Shown piece after piece: positions 46,504-53,739 of a stretch of DNA of 64,000 nucleotides. The stretch comes from Oligoflexus sp. GTDB taxonomy: Bacteria > Bdellovibrionota_B > Oligoflexia > Oligoflexales > Oligoflexaceae. The stretch covers positions 1 through 64,000 of the forward strand of contig JACMPP010000018.1 of the NCBI GenBank assembly GCA_014377445.1, given 5' to 3'. The translations under genes were made by a program, and so were the position numbers. A model generated the notes under the pieces. It was not told the DNA's origin, ran no database searches, and saw nothing but the letters and a program-made list of their open reading frames with translations. Every line of letters begins with the position of its first letter. The first letter of the stretch is position 1.

Positions 46504-47313
46504 ATGTCGCGTTTGCAATCGATGGCTGTTATGGGTTTGGTCACAATGAGTCTCTGGGAGCAGTCAGTTCTTGCGAACAGTCAGCATGAAGATGCACTGC
46601 GCGTGACGCTCTCGCCCTTAGTTGAATCGGCAGCCACCCGGAATAGTGAAGCAGCCCGGCCTCTTGATTCGGGGTTGAAATTACAACTCCGCGAGGGGAG
46701 CGATCCCCTGCCTGAAAAGATCAGCTATAGCTTGAACGTCTCGACTTCCTCTTCCAAGGGCGACAATGCTCTCGGAGCGGTGACGGGGGAAAGCGGCGGA
46801 AGTCTGGCGCCAGGCCTTTATGATTTGGCCATTCAGGAGAATGATCATGAAGTCTTTCGCAAACAAATCCTGGCGATGGATAAAGTTTTGTCCGGCCTTG
46901 AAATCAGCTATTCGCATACAGGGGGCTATACCCTCAGACAGACCATCGAGTTGCCACAGTTGAAGTTTGCTCCCGGGCAACGCAAGTTGGCAAAGCCGTC
47001 CTTTGCAGTATTAAAAGACCTCGTCACCTTTCTCAATAAAGAGGAGTCGATCGAAGTCTTTGCAATCGAGGTGCACACCGATGCCAACGGCGATGCCGAA
47101 ATGAATAAAGAGCTCACGGAAGCCCGAGCGATTGAAGTGCGGAACTATCTGGTGAAAAACGGAGTCGACGCCCAAAGGGTCCGCGCCGCCGGCTTTGGTG
47201 CCGCACATCCGCTAGCCAGCAACGAAACTAAAGAAGGCCGCCTGCTCAATCGCCGAGTCGAATACGTAATACTCGAGACCTCCGGCCAACCTAAGCTATT
47301 AGGGGATCGATAA
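46504..47313 (+). CDS. OmpA-family outer-membrane/peptidoglycan-binding protein
   Basis: A 269-aa exported protein with a weak signal peptide (to about residue 25, SVLANS). The C-terminal 120 residues form an OmpA-like domain: LPQLKFAPGQRKL, VFAIEVHTDANGDAEMNKELTEARAIEVRNYLVKNGVD, RVRAAGFGAAHP, and GRLLNRRVEYVIL. The usual GHTD is VHTD here and the peptidoglycan-binding Asp and Arg (LNRRVE) remain. The N-terminal part is beta-rich, not an obvious barrel. It likely ties the outer membrane to peptidoglycan. AGAGGG precedes the ATG. Confidence 0.88.
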   Translation: MSRLQSMAVMGLVTMSLWEQSVLANSQHEDALRVTLSPLVESAATRNSEAARPLDSGLKLQLREGSDPLPEKISYSLNVSTSSSKGDNALGAVTGESGGSLAPGLYDLAIQENDHEVFRKQILAMDKVLSGLEISYSHTGGYTLRQTIELPQLKFAPGQRKLAKPSFAVLKDLVTFLNKEESIEVFAIEVHTDANGDAEMNKELTEARAIEVRNYLVKNGVDAQRVRAAGFGAAHPLASNETKEGRLLNRRVEYVILETSGQPKLLGDR

Positions 47314-47415
47314 AAAAACCAAAAAAAACAGGTTCCAAGGGTGGCAGCCCTTGCCAAGGGGGTGTCGGGGGGTATTGGTAGCCCCGACTGGAGTCCCCTA
47401 GGCCCCAAGTACTCT

Positions 47416-47440
47416 GGGGTTGAGGCAAAGCCTCAACCCC
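47416..47440. repeat. perfect palindromic hairpin, REP-like
   Basis: GGGGTTGAGGC and GCCTCAACCCC form an 11-bp perfect stem with loop AAA. No T run follows, so it is not a classical terminator. It lies in G-rich DNA 100 bases past the OmpA-like gene. Only one copy is seen here. Confidence 0.5.
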
Positions 47441-47517
47441 CGCCGAGAGGCGCACTGTAAATCAAAATCACCACAGGCCCTACAAATAAGCACGATCACA
47501 CGGAACTAACCTTGACC

Positions 47518-47879
47518 CTAGACTTCTTCGGCAAACCAAACCACCGTCCCCATCTTCCCCCTCTCAATCCCAATCATCCCATCATGCGCATCAATAATCC
47601 GCTTGCACAGAATCAACCCCAGCCTATATGGATAAAGCGAATCGCAAAGAACGCAATGGCGATCAGGAACGTTACGAGAAAGAGAGTGGGAAAGAGCAGT
47701 CTTTGATACTTTCGGGCAAAGTTTCTGTGATCCGGCAGAAAGAATCCATATCGGGTCTCGCCTGATTTGATGATGATCGCCTGAGGGGGAGGTCCCTTGC
47801 CGAAATTTTTAGGCCGCGAAAGTAAATCATTTCGTAACTTTGTAACTAAATAGAACAGAAATTCTGAAAGCTTTTTCAA
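47518..47879 (-). pseudogene. histidine kinase relic (both ends, middle lost)
   Basis: Minus from 47879: a short N-terminal region, then RYGFFLPDHRNFARKYQRLL and a clear transmembrane helix (FPTLFLVTFLIAIAFFAIRF). At about 47625 this frame ends; in the next frame the DNA reads LGLILCKRIIDAHDGMIGIE and VVWFAEEV, then a stop at 47518. That is the G2-box C-terminus of a sensor kinase ATPase domain. HAMP, HisKA and most of the ATPase domain are gone. The two ends are joined by deletion and out of frame. Confidence 0.7.
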
Positions 47880-48227
47880 CTTTGTTTTTCTTCAGAACGA
47901 AGTCGCGGGCTTAGAAGCTTTGGCTCCGGCCTGAGGGTTACAATTCGGCATAATAAACCGCTGATCATCGGAGCCGACCTGGCCGATAGAGTTTTATCAA
48001 GCGAATGATCGCTTCGACTGGTTCCCCGAAGTCGTTTTTGATCCGTTTGGTTCGTTAGACGGATTTTTTTTTCGGTATGAGCTCGTTCGTAATTCTGAGT
48101 TCATTGAATACGCCTTTACGGCGGTATCTAAGAGCTGAACCCCAAGTTTTTTATGATCAAAAGACTTCGCTCTGGTCAAATAGTGGCGTTCGTGTTTGAT
48201 TGTGGGGAACCGCGGAAAGGGAGAGCT

Positions 48228-48686
48228 ATGGTTGACACCGTCAAAGTTGGGCACGAATGGTTTTGGGAGCGTTTGGACCAATACCTGGCTAAATCTCAAC
48301 TTAAACATAGTAAGCAGCGCAATTTCATCATCGAAGAATTTTTGCAGATGAAAACCCACGTGAGCGCCGAAGAACTCTATAGCCAGCTCAAGACCATGGA
48401 TCATAATCCAGGGCTTGCAACGGTATATAGGACGCTTAATCTGCTTAAAGATGCAGCTCTGGTTGATCAGAAGCAATTTTCGGACGGTAAATCCGTATTT
48501 GAAGTCATGGAACCTGGCAGCCATCATGATCACTTGATCTGTTTGACTTGCCATAAAGTTATAGAATTTGAGAATGAAGAGATCGAACGTCTTCAGGAGC
48601 AGGTTGCCAAAAAACTAGGCTTCAAGTTGACCAAACATTCCCTCGAACTTTTCGGTCACTGCAGCGACTGCGTAAAGACGCTCTAA
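48228..48686 (+). CDS. fur: Fur-family ferric uptake regulator
   Basis: A 152-aa Fur-family repressor. The DNA-binding half has KHSKQRNFIIEEFLQMKTHVSAEELY and NPGLATVYRTLNLL. The metal half has the regulatory-site stretch HHDHLICLTCHK, with Cys105-Cys108 and Cys145-Cys148 as the structural zinc pairs. This layout fits Fur proper better than Zur or PerR, though a sibling role is possible. Start 48228 has GGGAG 5 bases upstream; the frame extends 25 codons more. A very strong terminator follows. Confidence 0.85.
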   Translation: MVDTVKVGHEWFWERLDQYLAKSQLKHSKQRNFIIEEFLQMKTHVSAEELYSQLKTMDHNPGLATVYRTLNLLKDAALVDQKQFSDGKSVFEVMEPGSHHDHLICLTCHKVIEFENEEIERLQEQVAKKLGFKLTKHSLELFGHCSDCVKTL

Positions 48687-48708
48687 TCTCTGCAACATTC
48701 TGCGCGCT

Positions 48709-48749
48709 AAAAGAGAAGGCTAAATATTGTATATTTAGCCTTCTCTTTT
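48709..48749. terminator. bidirectional terminator after fur
   Basis: A perfect stem of about 19 bp (AAAAGAGAAGGCTAAATAT and its complement) with loop TGT. The A-rich and T-rich flanks let it work on both strands, ending fur and the convergent SRPBCC gene. Confidence 0.9.
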
Positions 48750-48807
48750 ATTTGAATCCATTCCCAAAGATCCATTCGGCTTGGTCTTTGGTTTTTTTAT
48801 TCGCTGC

Positions 48808-49236
48808 TTACGTTTCTGATTCGGCGCGCTTTTTCACCGACTCAAGAGTTTGAGTGACGAATCTCTCAACATTTCTGCGGATCATCGAATCCACGCGCTC
48901 GCTCTTGCTTTCCCATTCGATATGACTCGAAAGAAAACAGATCCCCGCTTTGTCAGGGTTTTTGCGAATACGTTTTTCGATGACACCGACGAGATCGGGG
49001 TGACCCACAAGATGAGAACTCACCACACCTTTTTCGTATTCAAATGTGATTTTCTCCCGTACGTCAGCATCGGGAACGGAGATGCTGCGCAGCACACCGT
49101 TGTTGAAACGTTCAAGAATTTTCGACTGCATGATACCTTGATTGAACTGTTCCGGGTGTTCCAGTTCGGCGATCAATTTCTGCCAGAGATGATCATAAGA
49201 AGCTTTGACTTCGCATTGAAAATCGACCGTTGCCAT
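48808..49236 (-). CDS. SRPBCC-fold protein, DUF1857-like
   Basis: A 142-aa single-domain protein with the helix-grip START/SRPBCC pattern: FQCEVKASYDHLWQKLIAELEHPEQF at the start, then LERFNNGVLRSISV, VREKITFEYEKGVVSSHLVG and a long C-terminal helix (RRNVERFVTQTLESV). It resembles the DUF1857 family in strand order. Such proteins bind hydrophobic ligands, but no ligand can be named. It is separated by 33 bases from the upstream DegT gene and may be in one transcript with it. Confidence 0.6.
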   Translation of the reverse strand: MATVDFQCEVKASYDHLWQKLIAELEHPEQFNQGIMQSKILERFNNGVLRSISVPDADVREKITFEYEKGVVSSHLVGHPDLVGVIEKRIRKNPDKAGICFLSSHIEWESKSERVDSMIRRNVERFVTQTLESVKKRAESET

Positions 49237-49269
49237 GACGTATCCCTTGTTTTTGCCCGCTTGAGTTAC

Positions 49270-50400
49270 CTAGGATTGTACACTGACTTTAAAGGCTTTC
49301 AGCAAAGATTCTGCTGAGGCTTTACACTCATCCATCGTGATCCCTGCAAAGAGAGGCAGGTTGATAACCATTTTGCTGAAGCGCTTGCTATGTTTCAAGT
49401 CGGAGGTGCGAAGGGTGTCCTGCGCTGGCGGCTGCTCGCAGAGCGTCTGGGGGTAGGTCCGCGCGCTGCCAATTCCATCGTCTCTAAGACTGGCCGAAAG
49501 CTCGTCGCCCGTGCGCCTTATGCTTTCGATGACACAAAGATAACCATTGCTTTGAACGCCTTGGGGAGCCTTGTGTACGATGCAGTCGCTGCTATGTTTG
49601 GCGAAAAAGTTCTGATAGTAGGTCTCGGCCGAGATGCGGGACTCAAGCATGCCATCGATCTGATCGATCATGCGGTTGAGGAAACGCGCCTGAAGACCAC
49701 TGAGCCGTGAGTTCCAGCCCACATAGTCGTAGGTATAGTGACCGGCGCGGCCGTGGTTGCAAAGCGCTCGGATTTTTTCTGCGAGTTTGGGATCCGGAGT
49801 CATGATCGCACCGGCATCACCTGCCGCACCAAGGACTTTTGCCGGATAGAAGGAAATCGTGGAGATCTCGGCGTCGGCGTAGATCGAACGGTTGTTCTTT
49901 TTCACGCCGAAGGACTGAGCTCCGTCTTCGAGGAGGCGGATATTGTGCTTTTTGCAATATTCACGATAATTTTCGAGATGCTCACTCGTCCAGCCAAAGA
50001 GGTGAACGAGGATCGCAGCGTCGAACTTGAATTTTTCGTGGCCGCGGCAGAACTCCTCGAAGTCCATTTGAAGATCGCGTGGGCTGATATCGACGAGAAC
50101 AGGCGTGGCTCCAACCTGAACGATCGCTTCGTAGGGTGACCAGAAGGTCATATTGGGAACGGCGACCTTAGCGCCACGACCGATGCCAAGGGCCTGGAGC
50201 CCGATCACCAGGGCGTCGGTGCCGTTGGCACAAGCGACGACATGGGTGGTCTCAAGATATGCTTCCAGTTTCTTTTCGAGATTTTGTACACCTGGACCGC
50301 CCACGAATTCGGTGTTATCGAGGCATTCGGTCCAATCGGCCAGAACCTGCTCCCGGATCGGAGTGACAATCCGTTTGAGGTCGATAAAGGGAACGCGCAT
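49270..50400 (-). CDS. DegT/DnrJ/EryC1/StrS-family sugar aminotransferase
   Basis: A 376-aa PLP enzyme of the DegT family, which mostly makes amino sugars for surface glycans. CANGTDALVIGLQAL (57-71) is the phosphate loop, ED159 and GAQSFG follow, and the Schiff-base lysine is Lys188 in SFYPAKVLGAAGDAG. GRAGHYTYDYVGWNSRLSGLQARFL is a family signature, all intact. No other sugar-nucleotide genes are adjacent; upstream (77 bases) is the MNIO operon on the same strand, which may be read into it. AGAGGA precedes the ATG. Confidence 0.9.
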   Translation of the reverse strand: MRVPFIDLKRIVTPIREQVLADWTECLDNTEFVGGPGVQNLEKKLEAYLETTHVVACANGTDALVIGLQALGIGRGAKVAVPNMTFWSPYEAIVQVGATPVLVDISPRDLQMDFEEFCRGHEKFKFDAAILVHLFGWTSEHLENYREYCKKHNIRLLEDGAQSFGVKKNNRSIYADAEISTISFYPAKVLGAAGDAGAIMTPDPKLAEKIRALCNHGRAGHYTYDYVGWNSRLSGLQARFLNRMIDQIDGMLESRISAETYYQNFFAKHSSDCIVHKAPQGVQSNGYLCVIESIRRTGDELSASLRDDGIGSARTYPQTLCEQPPAQDTLRTSDLKHSKRFSKMVINLPLFAGITMDECKASAESLLKAFKVSVQS

Positions 50401-50476
50401 ACAAATCCTCTAGCTGTGTAATAAAAGCATGTTCTCCACACTGCCCTTCATAGTTACCAGAGAGGATAGAGGAGAA

Positions 50477-51352
50477 TCAAGGACCTTCGGCTCCGATCCA
50501 GAAGCCATCGTCAAGGCTTTGGGAGAGCCAAATCATGACCTTCTCGTCGAGGTCCGGGAGCAAAGGAAGGTATTCCCTTCCCATTCGATCCATAGCCTCT
50601 TCCAGAGGATAGGCGGTAAGGAACTGATAGAGTCGATACTGAGGCTCGGGCAAGGGCTTTGCCGTGACGGCGCCCTGACTCCGAAAGAGAGCCCAGTACT
50701 GCGGCGTGGGGAGAGCCGGGCCGGGGGATACAGCCCCTTCGCCCGGATGGAGTCCATTCAAAATTTCCAGGCGAAGTGGAAGAAGGGCCAAACCTTCTTC
50801 GAAGAGGGCCAAGGCTTTCGACGCTACAAGTTGTAGATGAGGCAGACGAGCTGCTTCGTCTGAATTTGGACGCCATAATTTTTGCGGGGCAGCATAAAAG
50901 ACTTGGGTGAAGGCCTGATCGATCGTAAAGGCTTCACCAACTGTCGAGACTGCGAGTTTTTTGTGGCCGAGCTTGGCGAGATCGGTCGGGGCAAGGTTTT
51001 GCAGAAATCTTTGAAACCCACGACTTAGTTCACTGAGATCATAATGCGCAGGTGGCTCCGCGATAAGAAATTCCTGAACGAGCTGATTGAACTGCCAAAG
51101 GCCGAGAAGTCTCGATGTCAAAGGCGCCTGATCCTGCATCACATTAAAAAGACGAAACCAGTACTGCTGATTATAAACGCTGAGACGCGAGCTGGCAGGG
51201 CCGTGTTCACTCTCCTGGATCCTGAGGCCTTGGCTTTGGATACCTAGATCCTGGACTTTGAGCTTCCCTGTTGAGACGGAGAGGGGAGTGCGTATCGCAT
51301 CGCCAAAGTTTTTTTGAAAACGTTCTAAAAAATCTTTTGTTTCGGCCTTCAT
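50477..51352 (-). CDS. bufC: BufC-like DUF2063 partner protein of the MNIO enzyme
   Basis: A 291-aa protein with an N-terminal DUF2063 domain (RLSVYNQQYWFRLFNVMQDQAPLTSRLLG, in the range 55-85, and a helical bundle to about 120) and a C-terminal region. Such proteins partner DUF692 oxidases and are thought to present the precursor peptide. It begins within the last base of bufB (TGATG), showing tight translational coupling. Normal family length. Its place after the enzyme gene is typical of bufferin operons. Confidence 0.8.
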   Translation of the reverse strand: MKAETKDFLERFQKNFGDAIRTPLSVSTGKLKVQDLGIQSQGLRIQESEHGPASSRLSVYNQQYWFRLFNVMQDQAPLTSRLLGLWQFNQLVQEFLIAEPPAHYDLSELSRGFQRFLQNLAPTDLAKLGHKKLAVSTVGEAFTIDQAFTQVFYAAPQKLWRPNSDEAARLPHLQLVASKALALFEEGLALLPLRLEILNGLHPGEGAVSPGPALPTPQYWALFRSQGAVTAKPLPEPQYRLYQFLTAYPLEEAMDRMGREYLPLLPDLDEKVMIWLSQSLDDGFWIGAEGP

Positions 51353-52188
51353 CAGCGCCCCCCCCGAATCAAGGACGCTTTTTCCAGTTCGGCGATCACG
51401 TCTGTGAGGCTTGGAATCTGATCATCCCATTCCAGAAGGGTGGGGAAGGGCCCGCCGAAGCTCCACGCTGTCTGATAAAGCTCCCAGACGGCCTGGGTGA
51501 CGGGCGCATCGTGGGTATCGATGATACTCCCATCGGCCTGACGTTGATGACCGGCAATGTGTACCTGAGACACGCGGGAAAAGTCGATCGATTCGATATA
51601 GCGTATGGGATCGAAGCCATGATTTTGGCTCGACACATAGATGTTATTGATGTCGAGCATGAAGTGACAATCGGCTTCTTTGACGACTGCGCCGTAGAAC
51701 TCCCATTCGTTCATCGTGGAGTCGGCAAAGCTCACGTAGCTCGATAGATTTTCCAACGCAAAGGGTCTTTGCAGAAGTGTCTGCACTTCGGCCGCGCGTT
51801 CCGCCGCCCAACTTATGAGATCGTGGGTGTAGGGAGTGGGCAGGAGATCGTGATGATGGGCCCCATGCGCTCCGCTCCAGCAAAGGTGGTCGCTGACAAA
51901 GTCCGGATCGACCTTGTCCGTGAGGGCTTTTAAGCGCAGAAGATAATCCGCCCTTAGGACTTCGTGACCCAATAGATTGAGCCCCACCCCGTGCATGACC
52001 ACGGGATATTCTTGGAGGATCCTATCGAGTTTTTCAGCAGGGGGGAGGGCGTCGCCCATAAAATTTTCGCTGATGATTTCGAAGTAGTCGAGAGGGGGGT
52101 GGTCGGCGAAGATTTGCTGGTAATGAGCGGGTCTAAGGCCGATGCCGAGCGCGTTGCGAGCGAGTTTCAATGGTCTTTGACTGCTCAC
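51352..52188 (-). CDS. bufB: BufB-like DUF692 multinuclear iron oxidase (MNIO)
   Basis: A 278-aa TIM-barrel protein of the DUF692/MNIO family, iron enzymes that modify cysteines in peptides (for example to thio-oxazoles). Conserved metal and active-site segments are all present: VMHGVGLN (His66), VSDHLCW (Asp100, His101), ALENLSSY (Glu146), MLDINNIY (Asp179, Asn181), QVHIAGH (His210, His214) and DTHD (224-227). It starts at GTG with GGAG 7 bases upstream, 15 bases after the Cys-rich cytochrome gene. Its likely substrate is the Cys-rich segment of that protein. Confidence 0.92.
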   Translation of the reverse strand: MSSQRPLKLARNALGIGLRPAHYQQIFADHPPLDYFEIISENFMGDALPPAEKLDRILQEYPVVMHGVGLNLLGHEVLRADYLLRLKALTDKVDPDFVSDHLCWSGAHGAHHHDLLPTPYTHDLISWAAERAAEVQTLLQRPFALENLSSYVSFADSTMNEWEFYGAVVKEADCHFMLDINNIYVSSQNHGFDPIRYIESIDFSRVSQVHIAGHQRQADGSIIDTHDAPVTQAVWELYQTAWSFGGPFPTLLEWDDQIPSLTDVIAELEKASLIRGGR

Positions 52189-52203
52189 AATGCGCTCCGT
52201 TTT

Positions 52204-52929
52204 TTACAGACCCAGGTTTTCGCCGAAGACTGTGTATTCCTCAGCACGAGGCGTGAGCGCCCGAAGGTGGGCCACCACGCGTTCGATCTCCGCACGGGAT
52301 AGTTTCTCATAGAAGGCTGGCATATTCGAGTAGGATGTTCCGTTGGCGTTTACGCCGTGCTTGCCGAAGGCTACGATGGCAACTTGAGCTTCCAAAGATT
52401 TCATGCGGAAGCTGTCCTCAGCTTTCTTGAGATCCGCGCCGGGTGCAGCGAAGACTTTAAATGCAGTCGGATCTTTTGTTTTCGTGGCTTCGTCGGCGAC
52501 ACCGTGACACTCACCGCAGCTTTTTGAGTAGAGTTCTTCGGCAAGGGCTCCCGTATCTTTGGGAAGCTCGACGCAGGACATGCCACCACAGCTATTTGAA
52601 GCGCTACAACTATGCTCGATCATCTTTTGGCTGTATTTATTGTAAGACATGCCTTTGCAGCTGTTGGTACCGCCGCAGGTTGCGTGGGTTTGCACAAGGC
52701 CGCCTCGCGTCTTGCAGTCGCTTGAGAATGTGGCAAAGGTCAAGCCGGGGATGGGCTTGGTGGAGATGATCTTGTTGGCGCTTTCCATAGGTGTGATCAG
52801 AGCCGTGGGGGCTTGATCCTCTTTATCATTGGAACAGGCGACCAGACCGCCTGCCATGAGGCCGGCAAGTGCCGCTGTGAGAAGGCGTGATGGTTTGGCC
52901 GAAGTATTGAGTTCGTTGGTAACGTTCAT
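52204..52929 (-). CDS. lipoprotein with Cys-rich (bufferin-like) segment and cytochrome c domain
   Basis: A 241-aa lipoprotein with lipobox LVAC (Cys32). Residues 72-119 hold six cysteines: Cys72, Cys85, Cys91 and Cys108, Cys114, Cys119, in two related blocks (CGGTNSCKGMS and CSASNSCGGMSC). The NSCKG style recalls substrates of MNIO enzymes. Residues 125-235 form a class I cytochrome c: CGECH at 138-142 and an axial Met in NMPAFY (Met203). It lies directly before bufB. It should sit on the membrane facing the periplasm, with heme next to modified cysteines. That the Cys-rich part is the BufB substrate is inference; heme attachment by CxxCH is established for the family. Confidence 0.88.
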   Translation of the reverse strand: MNVTNELNTSAKPSRLLTAALAGLMAGGLVACSNDKEDQAPTALITPMESANKIISTKPIPGLTFATFSSDCKTRGGLVQTHATCGGTNSCKGMSYNKYSQKMIEHSCSASNSCGGMSCVELPKDTGALAEELYSKSCGECHGVADEATKTKDPTAFKVFAAPGADLKKAEDSFRMKSLEAQVAIVAFGKHGVNANGTSYSNMPAFYEKLSRAEIERVVAHLRALTPRAEEYTVFGENLGL

Positions 52930-53032
52930 AGGTTTATCCTGCTATAGAATTTTGAATGGAGAAATAAAGATTTTTACGAATAAGCGTGTTGCCCAAGCGA
53001 GCGCAAATTGTGGCTCGTGGCTCAGTCTTTAA

Positions 53033-53443
53033 TCATGAAATGAGAAAGGGGGCTTGACTGAACTTGGGGTAGGGCGGTTCGATCGCAGGGGAATAATTTA
53101 GATAATAATGGGGGGGTAATTGGGTGTCGGGCGCAAAGACTATTGATTTGACTACTATAAAGTCGCTCGGATTTTCGAATTTGAGAACAGCGTAAGCGAA
53201 TGTGCTTATCGAACAGGGACAAAGATCGTAGGCGCTTATCTTTGTCTGACCTGGATTGGATGACTTCACTGCCGGATCATGAGACGCATCTTCATGGCAG
53301 GAGAGAGCTGCGGAAGCGTCGTGCGAATGAATCTTTAAAAAAGACAGGAGAGAGTCACAACGGGGAACGCTGGCGATCGCTACATTTATGGCAAGCCATA
53401 AGATAGCGAAGAGATTTAGATATTTTTTGAAAATGGCCGTCAT
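53033..53443 (-). CDS. small Cys/His-rich secreted protein at the head of the MNIO operon
   Basis: A 136-aa protein with a hydrophobic signal-like start (residues 5-28) and metal-binding-looking groups: HSHD, SCHED, and CPC later. The C-terminus is Pro- and Tyr-rich. Composition recalls the small CopL/DUF2946 proteins of copper-resistance operons, without firm similarity. AGGAAGCC precedes the ATG. It is 103 bases upstream of the Cys-rich cytochrome gene on the same strand, so it may be co-transcribed. A role in copper handling is inference. Confidence 0.6.
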   Translation of the reverse strand: MTAIFKKYLNLFAILWLAINVAIASVPRCDSLLSFLKIHSHDASAALSCHEDASHDPAVKSSNPGQTKISAYDLCPCSISTFAYAVLKFENPSDFIVVKSIVFAPDTQLPPHYYLNYSPAIEPPYPKFSQAPFLIS

Positions 53444-53576
53444 GGCTTCCTGACCGAAATGAGAATCAGGTCTGAGGATAGCAGGACTTTGAGCTGATAA
53501 CCACTTCTATCCTAATGCTTTAAGCAATTTTTTCATCGCTTTCGGCGTCAATATTTTTGATCGGCTGCGCGAAGCG

Positions 53577-53617
53577 AAAAAATGCCCCCGGCTCTTTCTT
53601 TCGAGAGAGTCGGGGGC
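53577..53617 (-). terminator. terminator of the VWA lipoprotein gene
   Basis: On the minus strand GCCCCCGACTCT/AGAGCCGGGGGC pairs with one mismatch and is followed by ATTTTTTCG, about 120 bases after the VWA lipoprotein stop. It isolates that gene from the MNIO operon. Confidence 0.8.
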
Positions 53618-53739
53618 TTAGGCGAGAGGGATCAAAGCATTGTCAGAACAGTTTCCTACCATCTCCCTATCGTTCTCTATTCAGGGAGCTTATCGCGCGG
53701 AACATCCCTTGCGAGATGTTCTGATGGTCATTCTCTAAA

